From positions 1-16,706 of the forward strand of contig JASLHQ010000099.1 in the NCBI GenBank assembly GCA_030152265.1: a DNA stretch of 16,706 nucleotides, written 5' to 3'. The position numbers and the translations under genes are program-made. The notes beneath the pieces were generated by a model that saw nothing but the letters and a program-made list of their open reading frames with translations, had not been told where the DNA came from and searched no databases. This stretch comes from Savagea sp. GTDB lineage: Bacteria; Bacillota; Bacilli; Bacillales_A; Planococcaceae. Of this stretch, positions 1 through 6,918 are shown piece after piece; position 1 is the stretch's first letter, and each line of letters begins with the position of its first letter.

Positions 1-249
1 TATCGCGCGCAATTTTTCGAACAGTTAGTTTATGCGAAGCATGTCAATAAAGCGAGCATCGTTATCGTGCATGATGTCAACGATGCGATTCATTATTGCG
101 ACCGTGTGCTCGTTTTACGAGAAGGTTCACCAATCGCTTACGGACGACCAGCGGACATTTTAACACAATCATTCGTTGAACAGTTATACGAAGTGACAGT
201 GACACCGGTCATTGATCCGCGCAATGGAATGACGAAATATTTGTATTAA
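1..249 (+). CDS. ABC transporter ATP-binding protein, C-terminal part (iron-siderophore type)
   Basis: The reading frame is open from base 1, so the start, the Walker A and B motifs and the signature motif lie outside the window. The 82 visible residues carry the H-loop (IVIVHDVNDA) that contacts the ATP gamma-phosphate, then the usual C-terminal stretch with CDRVLVLREG, a GRPADILT segment and the ending DPRNGMTKYLY. This tail pattern (AYGxPxDILT ... LYxVxV ... DPxxG) is typical of FecE/FhuC/HmuV-like ATPases that energise iron(III)-siderophore, heme or cobalamin uptake with a binding protein and a permease pair. The substrate cannot be told from this fragment. A strong terminator follows directly, so this is the last gene of its operon. 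The GTG at 67 is only an internal valine. Confidence 0.8.
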   Translation, partial: YRAQFFEQLVYAKHVNKASIVIVHDVNDAIHYCDRVLVLREGSPIAYGRPADILTQSFVEQLYEVTVTPVIDPRNGMTKYLY

Positions 250-256
250 ATAATGT

Positions 257-307
257 TTGCCCGAAAGATATAGAAAGTACTATTTGTTCCTGCTTTCGGG
301 CAATTTT
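257..307 (+). terminator. Rho-independent terminator of the ABC transporter operon
   Basis: A perfect 11-bp stem (TTGCCCGAAAG at 257-267 with CTTTCGGGCAA at 293-303) encloses a 25-base loop and is followed by TTTT. It lies 8 bases after the ABC gene stop. It separates that operon from fadF. Confidence 0.8.
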
Positions 308-329
308 GAATATTTATTTCAGAATATAG

Positions 330-359
330 TTGACTGAATGGCCATTCATATTTTAGTAT
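330..359 (+). promoter_or_regulatory. Sigma-A-type promoter of the fadF-thl-acdA operon
   Basis: TTGACT (330-335) lies 18 bases before TAGTAT (354-359). It is the only well-spaced hexamer pair between the upstream terminator and fadF. A candidate FadR operator overlaps the -35 box and spacer. The predicted start near 366 leaves a leader of about 58 bases. Confidence 0.55.
331..348. promoter_or_regulatory. Candidate FadR operator
   Basis: TGACTGAATGGCCATTCA contains a perfect 14-bp palindrome (335-348). It matches my recollection of the Bacillus FadR box (TGAMTGAMTANTCAKTCA) at all but two defined positions. It overlaps the -35 box and spacer of the promoter of a beta-oxidation operon. That is where this repressor, released by long-chain acyl-CoA, would be expected to act. 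The B. subtilis fadF-acdA-rpoE operon is a known FadR target. The assignment rests on motif and context only. Confidence 0.65.
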
Positions 360-423
360 AGGTGTATAGGGAAAGTTTATTCATAATATTTTCGATTGAC
401 ATGTTTAAGGGGGAGGATTAGAA

Positions 424-2583
424 ATGAACACATTATTAATTGCGAATTGGGTTTTATTTTTAGCGGTTGTTGCGTATGCGCTTACATTGTTCGTCTATCT
501 CATTCGAACGCGTACTCAGTTCATCCAACTAGGCCGTAAAGAAGAATTCGATCGCAACTTCAAGCAACGTTGGGAACAAATTAAAGTGAACGTTTTCGGT
601 CAGAAAAAGTTATTGAAAGACAAGAAATCCGGAATCATTCACGTTATGTTTTTCTATGGGTTTTTACTCGTACAGTTCGGAGCAATCGATTTAATTTGGA
701 AAGGGTTAAAGCCGGGATCACATTTACCACTCGGACCACTTTATCCATTCTTTACATTTTTCCAAGAGATTGTCGTATTCGTCATTTTAGTAGCGGTCGT
801 TTGGGCATTCCATCGCCGTTACGTTGAAAAACTCGTCCGCTTAAAGCGCGGATGGAAATCAGGCCTCGTATTAATTTTCATCGGGGGCTTAATGGTATCA
901 ACACTCATCTCGAACGGGATGAACATGATTTGGCACGGCGGAACGCCAGGCTGGTCAGAACCGATGGCATCGCTCATTGCGGGCGCATTTAGTTTCATGT
1001 CACCGACTGCAGCGGCAGTTGTGTTCTTCATCGGTTGGTGGGTGCACTTATTAATCTTATTAACATTCTTAGTTTACGTACCACAGTCGAAGCACGCTCA
1101 CTTAATTGCAGGACCTGTGAACACGTACTTCCATGAAGAGGAAAAAGTCGGCCGTTTGCAACCGATTGATTTCTCAGCTTTAGAAGAGATGGATGAAGAT
1201 GATGAAATGCCGGTTCTCGGAGTCGGTAAAATTCAAGACTTCCGTCAAACACAGTTAATCGATTTATACGCTTGTGTGGAGTGTGGACGTTGTACGAATA
1301 TGTGTCCAGCGGCTGGAACAGGAAAGATGCTTTCACCGATGGATTTAATTACGAAATTACGTGACCACTTAACGACGACAGGTGGCGTTGTTACAAAACA
1401 AAAGCCTTGGGTACCGACATTCATTTTCGGCAACTCAGAAGCGAACGCTCTTGCGATGCAAGCTGCGGGTGGCGTACCTGTTGAAGAAGTGTACAACCCA
1501 CAATTGATCGGTGACGTCATTACGGAAGAAGAAATTTGGGCTTGTACGACTTGTCGTAACTGTGAAGACCAATGTCCAGTAATGAACGAACACGTCGACA
1601 AAATTATCGACCTCCGTCGTTACCTCGTCATGACGGAAGGAAAGATGGACGCAGATGCACAACGTGCGATGACGAACATCGAGCGTCAAGGAAACCCTTG
1701 GGGCTTAAACCGTAAAGAAAAAGAAAACTGGCGCGACGCTCGCCCAGATCTCGACATTCCAACAGTGCGCGAAGTGAAAAAGCGCGGTGACGAATTCGAA
1801 TATTTATTCTGGGTCGGTTCGATGGGAGCATTCGATAACCGTTCACAAAAAATCGCGTTATCATTCGCTCACTTAATGAACGAAGCAGGCGTTAAATTCG
1901 CAATTTTAGGAAATAAAGAGAAGAACTCTGGAGATACACCACGTCGTCTCGGAAACGAATTTTTATTCCAAGAGCTCGCTGAAGGCAACGTGAAAGAAAT
2001 TGAAAAATCAGGTGCGAAAAAATTAGTAACGATTGACCCGCACGCTTACAACATTTTCAAAAACGAATATCCAGATTTCGGCTTAAACATCGAAGTGATT
2101 CACCATACGGAATTGTTGTATGACCTCGTCCGTGGTGGCAAACTCGTACCGAAACATGCGATCAATGAAACGATTACGTTCCACGATTCATGTTACTTAG
2201 GACGATACAACGATGTGTACGATCCACCGCGTGAAATTTTACGACAAATTCCAGGTGTGGAACTCGTCGAAATGAAACGTAACCGCGAAGACGGCATGTG
2301 CTGTGGAGCGGGTGGCGGACTCATGTGGATGGAAGAAGATACAGGACACCGCGTCAACGTAGCGCGTACTGAACAAGCGATGGAAGTGAGCCCAGGCATC
2401 ATTTCATCAGGATGTCCGTACTGCTTGACGATGATTTCAGACGGTACGAAGGCGATTGAAGTAGAAGACCAAGTTGGAACATACGACATTGCGGAATTGC
2501 TCGAACGTTCAATCTTTGGGGAAGATTACGTACCTGTCGTTGAAGAGGAAGAAGAAGTACCGGTAGAAGACGAAGTACAATAA
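424..2583 (+). CDS. fadF: FadF-like membrane Fe-S oxidoreductase (ETF:menaquinone oxidoreductase type)
   Basis: A 719-residue integral membrane iron-sulfur protein. The N-terminal ~220 residues hold about six hydrophobic helices resembling the NarI/heterodisulfide-reductase gamma fold. His73 and His208 are candidate heme ligands (inference). Two ferredoxin-type 4Fe-4S motifs follow (Cys284/287/290/294 and Cys374/377/380/384). Next come two CCG-type cysteine-rich domains, with the visible cysteines at 590, 626/627 and 664/667. The C-terminus is acidic. Related proteins are proposed to pass electrons from acyl-CoA dehydrogenases, through electron-transferring flavoprotein, to (mena)quinone. This fits its place ahead of thiolase and acyl-CoA dehydrogenase genes. 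The start ATG has GGGAGG seven bases upstream. Family assignment is firm; the electron route is inferred. Confidence 0.9.
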   Translation: MNTLLIANWVLFLAVVAYALTLFVYLIRTRTQFIQLGRKEEFDRNFKQRWEQIKVNVFGQKKLLKDKKSGIIHVMFFYGFLLVQFGAIDLIWKGLKPGSHLPLGPLYPFFTFFQEIVVFVILVAVVWAFHRRYVEKLVRLKRGWKSGLVLIFIGGLMVSTLISNGMNMIWHGGTPGWSEPMASLIAGAFSFMSPTAAAVVFFIGWWVHLLILLTFLVYVPQSKHAHLIAGPVNTYFHEEEKVGRLQPIDFSALEEMDEDDEMPVLGVGKIQDFRQTQLIDLYACVECGRCTNMCPAAGTGKMLSPMDLITKLRDHLTTTGGVVTKQKPWVPTFIFGNSEANALAMQAAGGVPVEEVYNPQLIGDVITEEEIWACTTCRNCEDQCPVMNEHVDKIIDLRRYLVMTEGKMDADAQRAMTNIERQGNPWGLNRKEKENWRDARPDLDIPTVREVKKRGDEFEYLFWVGSMGAFDNRSQKIALSFAHLMNEAGVKFAILGNKEKNSGDTPRRLGNEFLFQELAEGNVKEIEKSGAKKLVTIDPHAYNIFKNEYPDFGLNIEVIHHTELLYDLVRGGKLVPKHAINETITFHDSCYLGRYNDVYDPPREILRQIPGVELVEMKRNREDGMCCGAGGGLMWMEEDTGHRVNVARTEQAMEVSPGIISSGCPYCLTMISDGTKAIEVEDQVGTYDIAELLERSIFGEDYVPVVEEEEEVPVEDEVQ

Positions 2584-2592
2584 TGCTTAATG

Positions 2593-2633
2593 AAGGGCGG
2601 ACGGATAAACAAATTTTCGACGCCGCCCTTTTA
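2593..2633 (+). terminator. Intercistronic hairpin between fadF and thl
   Basis: AAGGGCGG (2593-2600) pairs with CCGCCCTT (2623-2630), an 8-bp GC-rich stem followed by a short T-poor tail (TTACAT). No promoter is visible before thl. It is more likely a leaky terminator or mRNA-stabilising hairpin that sets the fadF to thl ratio than a full stop. Confidence 0.45.
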
Positions 2634-2665
2634 CATATTTAAAATTTAAAGGGGGATTTTTCATC

Positions 2666-3853
2666 ATGACGAAAACAGTAATTGTAGATGGAGCACGTAC
2701 ACCTTTTGCACGCTTAGGCGGAGCACTCGTTGCAGAAAAAGCGTACAAATTAGGGGGAGCGGCAATCGAAGCGGCATTAGAACGTTCGAATGTCTCACCA
2801 GACGAAGTCGATGAAGTGATTTTCGGAACAGTACTGCAAGCAGGACAAGGTCAAATTCCATCACGTCAAGCAGCGAATGCAGGGGGAATTCCGTTCAACG
2901 TGCCGACAGAGACGGTGAATAAAGTTTGTGCGTCTGGAATGAGAGCGGTTACACTCGCAGACCAACTCATTCGACTCGGCGATGTGAAAACTGTCGTAGC
3001 AGGTGGAATGGAATCGATGTCTCACGCACCGTATTTAATGCAGACGGCGCGTTTCGGTTCGAAAATGGGCGACGTGAAAATGATCGACTCACTCGTTTAT
3101 GATGGATTAACGTGTGCGTTTTCAGACGGAACACATATGGGAGTATACGGAGATGGAACAGCATCGAAGTTTAATTTAACACGTGAAGAGCAAGATGCTT
3201 GGGCACTTCGCAGTCATGAACGTGCACTTGCGGCAATTGATGATGGTCGTTTCGCAGAAGAAATTGTACCAGTGACGGTGAAAACGCGTCGTGGCGAAAC
3301 AGTCGTCGATACGGATGAAGCACCGCGTCGTGACACGTCAGCAGAGCAGTTAGCGAAGTTGCGTCCAGCATTTGTGAAAGATGGTACTGTGACGGCTGGA
3401 AACGCACCAGGTGTCAACGACGGAGCAGCAGCACTCGTCTTAATGAGTGACGAAGAAGCGGCATCACGCAACATCGAACCGCTCGCAACGATCGTCGCAC
3501 ATACGGCGATGTCAACAGAACCGCAAGACTTCCCAGAAACACCAGGTATGGCGATTAATGAATTGCTTGAAAAGACAGGCAAGACAGTAGAAGATATCGA
3601 CTTATTTGAAATTAACGAAGCGTTCGCGCTCGTATCGCTCGTCAGCGCAGAAATTGCGAACATTCCACATGACAAAGTGAACGTCAACGGTGGAGCGGTC
3701 GCACTCGGTCACCCGATCGGCGCAAGCGGAGCGCGTATTATTTTAACGTTAGCGTACGAATTGAAACGTCGTGGTGGCGGATTAGGAATCGCAGCGATTT
3801 GTTCTGGAGGCGGACAAGGCGATGCGATCATGATCGAAGTGCCGAAACAATAA
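2666..3853 (+). CDS. Acetyl-CoA acetyltransferase (thiolase)
   Basis: A complete 395-residue thiolase. The nucleophilic Cys88 lies in NKVCASGMRAV. The NEAF motif is at 317-320, the GHPIG histidine is His349, and the second catalytic cysteine is Cys379 in CSGGGQG. The GGMESMSHAPY motif is of the acetoacetyl-CoA thiolase (AtoB/PhaA) kind rather than the FadA kind, so I prefer acetyl-CoA acetyltransferase. It either cleaves acetoacetyl-CoA at the end of beta-oxidation or condenses two acetyl-CoA. Its chain-length range cannot be read from sequence. AAAGGGGGA lies about 8 bases before the ATG. It sits between fadF and acdA, and B. subtilis is not recalled to have a thiolase at this position. Confidence 0.9.
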   Translation: MTKTVIVDGARTPFARLGGALVAEKAYKLGGAAIEAALERSNVSPDEVDEVIFGTVLQAGQGQIPSRQAANAGGIPFNVPTETVNKVCASGMRAVTLADQLIRLGDVKTVVAGGMESMSHAPYLMQTARFGSKMGDVKMIDSLVYDGLTCAFSDGTHMGVYGDGTASKFNLTREEQDAWALRSHERALAAIDDGRFAEEIVPVTVKTRRGETVVDTDEAPRRDTSAEQLAKLRPAFVKDGTVTAGNAPGVNDGAAALVLMSDEEAASRNIEPLATIVAHTAMSTEPQDFPETPGMAINELLEKTGKTVEDIDLFEINEAFALVSLVSAEIANIPHDKVNVNGGAVALGHPIGASGARIILTLAYELKRRGGGLGIAAICSGGGQGDAIMIEVPKQ

Positions 3854-3917
3854 GACGAACTGTCGATCCGCGACCTTCACATATAGAAAAGGAACTTGAG
3901 GAAAGGATGGAAAGACG

Positions 3918-5057
3918 ATGAACTTTACACTATCAGAAGAACATAAAATGTTACAAACAATGGTGCGTCAATTCGCAGAAAATGAGGTAGCGCCGACAGC
4001 GGCAGAACGAGATGAAAACGAAACATTCCCACGTGAACTGTTCGACAAAATGGCGGAACTCGGACTTGCAGGAATTCCGTGGCCAGAAGAGTATGGTGGC
4101 GCAGGGATGGACTATTTAGCTTACGTCATTGCAGTTGAAGAACTCGCGCGTGTTTGTGCATCGACATCTGTCGTATTGTCAGCACATACGTCACTTGCAG
4201 GCTGGCCGATTTACACGTACGGTACAGAGGAGCAAAAACAGAAGTACTTACGTGCACTCGCAACGGGAGAAAAAATCGGTGCTTACGGTTTAACGGAAAC
4301 TCAGTCAGGATCAGATGCTGGAAATATGAGAACGACAGCGAAAAAAGATGGCGATGACTACATTTTAAACGGTTCGAAAATGTTCATTACGAACGGTGGA
4401 ATTGCAGATATTTACGTCGTCTTTGCCATTACAGATGATTCGGGAGACCGTCCAGAAACGACTGCATTTATTGTCGAAAGTGACTTTGAAGGATTTTCAG
4501 TCGGTAAAAAAGAGAAGAAGATGGGAATTCGTTCGTCACCGACGACGGAAATCATTTTCGAAAACTGTCGCGTTCCAGCAGAGAACATGCTTGGAGAGCT
4601 CGGACAAGGGTTCAAAATTGCGATGCAAACGTTGGACGGAGGACGTAACGGAATCGCGGCACAAGCGGTCGGTATTGCGCAAGGTGCACTCGACGCGGCT
4701 GTCGACTATGCGAAAGAACGTGTCCAATTTAAACGTCCAATCGCTCACCAACAAGGAATCGGCTTCAAACTCGCCGATATGGCGACAGCGATTGAAGCGA
4801 GCCGTCTCTTAACGTATCAAGCAGCGGTATTCGAAACAGAAGGTATCCCGTACAGTAAAGCGTCAGCGATGGCGAAATTAATGGCGGGCGATACAGCGAT
4901 GATGGTGACAACAGAAGCGGTTCAAGTGTTTGGCGGTTACGGATATACGAAAGATTATCCGGTCGAACGTTTCATGCGCGATGCGAAAATTACACAAATT
5001 TACGAAGGTACACAAGAAATTCAACGTCTCGTTATTTCTCGTTTCCTCACATCATAA
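3918..5057 (+). CDS. acdA: Acyl-CoA dehydrogenase (short/medium-chain type)
   Basis: A 379-residue FAD enzyme of normal length. It introduces the alpha-beta double bond into acyl-CoA and passes electrons to ETF. Visible family marks are the flavin/substrate motif YGLTETQSGSD, FITNGG, the GGYGYTKDYPVERFMRDAKI region, and IYEGTQEIQR carrying the catalytic base Glu363. A Glu at this place is typical of short- and medium-chain enzymes rather than isovaleryl-CoA dehydrogenase. GAGGAAAGG lies upstream of the ATG. It is the last gene of the fadF operon; a terminator follows 8 bases after the stop. In B. subtilis the next gene in the operon is rpoE, which here lies on the other strand beyond pyrG. 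Confidence 0.9.
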   Translation: MNFTLSEEHKMLQTMVRQFAENEVAPTAAERDENETFPRELFDKMAELGLAGIPWPEEYGGAGMDYLAYVIAVEELARVCASTSVVLSAHTSLAGWPIYTYGTEEQKQKYLRALATGEKIGAYGLTETQSGSDAGNMRTTAKKDGDDYILNGSKMFITNGGIADIYVVFAITDDSGDRPETTAFIVESDFEGFSVGKKEKKMGIRSSPTTEIIFENCRVPAENMLGELGQGFKIAMQTLDGGRNGIAAQAVGIAQGALDAAVDYAKERVQFKRPIAHQQGIGFKLADMATAIEASRLLTYQAAVFETEGIPYSKASAMAKLMAGDTAMMVTTEAVQVFGGYGYTKDYPVERFMRDAKITQIYEGTQEIQRLVISRFLTS

Positions 5058-5065
5058 CGATGAAG

Positions 5066-5100
5066 CACTCATTTTCCGAAAGGGAGATGAGTGTTTTTTT
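5066..5100 (+). terminator. Terminator of the fadF-thl-acdA operon
   Basis: CACTCAT (5066-5072) pairs with ATGAGTG (5087-5093), with further internal pairing possible (TCC with GGG or GGA). A run of seven T follows (5094-5100). It faces the pyrG terminator head-on. Confidence 0.85.
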
Positions 5101-5104
5101 GTAC

Positions 5105-5137
5105 AAAAAAACTTCCCTATTCAAGCGATAGGGAAGT
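5105..5137 (-). terminator. Terminator of pyrG
   Basis: Read on the minus strand, a perfect 10-bp stem (ACTTCCCTAT at 5128-5137 with ATAGGGAAGT at 5111-5120) has a 7-base loop and is followed by seven T (5111-5105). It begins 7 bases after the pyrG stop codon. The stem itself lacks a T-run on the + side, so it is directional. Confidence 0.85.
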
Positions 5138-5144
5138 AAAGATT

Positions 5145-6737
5145 TTATCGTTCGTTCTTTAATGCTGCTTCGATGAAATCACGAATTAACGGTTGTGGAC
5201 GTGTCGGACGTGAAACGAATTCAGGGTGGAATTGAGTTGCGATAAAGAATGGATGACCTTCTAACTCCATAATTTCGATATTATCGTCCGCTGTGCGTCC
5301 TGTTACGATGAAGCCTGCTTCTTTTAACTGTGCTTCGTATGCTGGGTTCACTTCGTAACGGTGACGGTGACGTTCGCTCGCTTCCGTCGTTTTGTAAGCT
5401 GCTGCAGTTTTCGTATTCGGTTCAATATGGAATGGAATTGCACCTAATCGCAATTCGCTACCGATTGCACTATCGTAATTCGGTACGACGTGAACGATCG
5501 GGTGTTTCGTATTTTGGTCGAATTCGAGTGAATGTGCATCATGTAAGCCTGCGACATTGCGCGCAATTTCAACAGCTGCTAACTGTAAGCCGAGTCCGAT
5601 TCCGAGCAATGGGAGTTGCTGTTCGCGTGCGTAACGAACTGCTTCAATCATGCCGTCAATCGCACGACTGCCGAATCCACCTGGAATGACGACGCCGTCC
5701 ACATCATGTAAGAAATCAGCGACATTATCTTTCGTCACATCGCTTGAGTCGATCCATTTCACATCAACTTCGGCGCCGAATGTGTAACCTGCGTGGCTGA
5801 ACGCTTCAACGACAGAAATGTATGCGTCTTGTAGTTCGACATATTTTCCGACGAGTCCGATCGTCACTTTTTTATCGAGTGATTTTACGAGCTCGACGAG
5901 GTCTTTAATTTCTGTTAAATCAGGTTCATGTGTTTCGAGTCCGAGGAAGTCGACGACGATTTGGTCCATCTGTTGTTCGTGAAGGCGAAGTGGCACTTCA
6001 TACAACGTTTCTGCATCGAGTGCTTCGATCACTTCGCTCGGTCGAATGTTACAGAAGAGCGCAATTTTATCTTTCATATCTTGTGGCATCGCATATTCAC
6101 TACGTGTCACAATCATGTTTGGCTGAATGCCGAGTGAGCGCAATTCTTTTACGCTATGTTGCGTCGGCTTCGTTTTCATTTCACCCGCTGCGCTTAAATA
6201 CGGTACGAGTGTGTTATGGATGTACATAACATCTTGATTGCCGAGGTCTGTTTTCATTTGACGTAAAGCTTCTAAGTATGGAAGAGACTCGATATCTCCG
6301 ACGCTACCGCCGATTTCTGTAATGACGACGTCCGCATTCATCTCTTTACCCGCACGCTGGATGAGTTCTTTAATTTCATTCGTCACGTGTGGAATGACTT
6401 GTACTGTCGCTCCGTTATACGCTCCACGACGCTCTTTCGATAAGACGCGTGAGTATACTTTACCCATCGTCACGTTTGAATATTTGTTTAAATCGATGTC
6501 GATAAAGCGTTCGTAATGGCCTAAGTCAAGATCTGTTTCAGCGCCGTCTTTCGTCACGAATACTTCCCCGTGTTGGTATGGACTCATCGTGCCTGGGTCA
6601 ATATTGATATATGGATCAAATTTTTGAATTGTGACATTTAACCCGCGATTTTTTAACAATCTCCCGAGTGATGCCGCGTTAATTCCTTTCCCTAGTGATG
6701 AGACAACTCCACCTGTGACGAAAATATATTTTGTCAT
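5145..6737 (-). CDS. pyrG: CTP synthase with an altered, probably glutaminase-dead amidotransferase domain
   Basis: A 530-residue CTP synthase, which aminates UTP to CTP with ATP. The synthetase half is recognisable: the N-terminal YIFVTGGVVSSLGKG loop, DPYIN, QHGEVFVT, EIGGSVGDIES and KTKPTQHSVKEL. The C-terminal class I amidotransferase domain keeps GGFG, Glu in AHSLEF, RHRHRYE, and His/Glu in FHPEF. The nucleophile motif normally GICLGMQ reads GIGLGLQ, so the cysteine is Gly381 (codon GGA, 5595-5597). The usual RGDYLG reads RGAYNG (Ala106, Asn108). GGTxRLG reads GSELRLG (Glu428). The lid RGxEG reads RAIDG (Ala359, Asp361). The frame is intact. Only one cysteine remains, in ALFCN. I chose the ATG at 6737 because GGAGGA lies 7 bases upstream, and the ATG at 6752 overlaps that site. 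Function is probably ammonia-dependent CTP synthesis (inference). Confidence 0.9.
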   Translation of the reverse strand: MTKYIFVTGGVVSSLGKGINAASLGRLLKNRGLNVTIQKFDPYINIDPGTMSPYQHGEVFVTKDGAETDLDLGHYERFIDIDLNKYSNVTMGKVYSRVLSKERRGAYNGATVQVIPHVTNEIKELIQRAGKEMNADVVITEIGGSVGDIESLPYLEALRQMKTDLGNQDVMYIHNTLVPYLSAAGEMKTKPTQHSVKELRSLGIQPNMIVTRSEYAMPQDMKDKIALFCNIRPSEVIEALDAETLYEVPLRLHEQQMDQIVVDFLGLETHEPDLTEIKDLVELVKSLDKKVTIGLVGKYVELQDAYISVVEAFSHAGYTFGAEVDVKWIDSSDVTKDNVADFLHDVDGVVIPGGFGSRAIDGMIEAVRYAREQQLPLLGIGLGLQLAAVEIARNVAGLHDAHSLEFDQNTKHPIVHVVPNYDSAIGSELRLGAIPFHIEPNTKTAAAYKTTEASERHRHRYEVNPAYEAQLKEAGFIVTGRTADDNIEIMELEGHPFFIATQFHPEFVSRPTRPQPLIRDFIEAALKNER

Positions 6738-6867
6738 CAATTGTTCCTCCATTCATTGATTTGCCTAATGTTCCAAGTAAAAGAAAAAAGCGCCCTACAC
6801 TTGTAGTAATACAAGTTAGGAGCGCATTTAAACATACTTCAGTAAGTTTCCTTATTTTAAGGAGCCC
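6738..6867 (-). promoter_or_regulatory. pyrG leader: probable CTP-sensing reiterative-transcription attenuator
   Basis: The predicted transcript begins GGGCTCC at 6867. That is the same type of initial sequence described for B. subtilis pyrG, where low CTP stalls polymerase before the C. Extra G residues are then added, and the poly-G end pairs with a pyrimidine stretch in the terminator's 5' arm. Here the 5' arm (from 6825) contains CTCCT. A small CCTTA/TAAGG hairpin lies near the 5' end. The leader ends with GGAGGA before the ATG. Sequence layout is seen; the mechanism is transferred from B. subtilis. Confidence 0.7.
6781..6825 (-). terminator. Attenuator terminator in the pyrG leader
   Basis: On the minus strand GCGC, CCTA and ACTTGTA (6825-6810) pair with TACAAGT, TAGG and GCGC (6805-6790), with one bulged base on each side. 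This gives about 15 bp around a short loop, followed by TTTTTTCTT. It lies about 40 bases before the pyrG start codon and about 40 bases after the predicted transcription start. Confidence 0.8.
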
Positions 6868-6873
6868 AATAAA

Positions 6874-6902
6874 ATCTTAAATCGTCTACGACATGAAGTC
6901 AA
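6874..6902 (-). promoter_or_regulatory. pyrG promoter
   Basis: TTGACT (6902-6897) and TAAGAT (6879-6874) are separated by exactly 17 bases. The G-run GGG at 6867-6865 sits 7 bases past the -10, the right place for initiation. The promoter begins 17 bases after the rpoE stop with no terminator between, so rpoE transcripts may also run into the attenuator. Confidence 0.8.
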
Positions 6903-6918
6903 GTTTTCTCCAAAAAAA

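Noticed and set aside
396..401. Perfect TTGACA just before fadF
   Set aside because: Only 22 bases separate it from the ATG, which leaves no room for a -10 box and start site ahead of the ribosome binding site.
5145..6737. Reading the pyrG changes as a pseudogene or assembly artefact
   Set aside because: The frame is full length with no stops or frameshift. The changes are scattered clean substitutions at functional positions, and promoter, leader and terminator are intact.
6738..6752. Upstream ATG giving pyrG five extra residues (MEEQL)
   Set aside because: This ATG overlaps the GGAGGA ribosome binding site and the protein family starts at MTKYIFVTGG, encoded from 6737.
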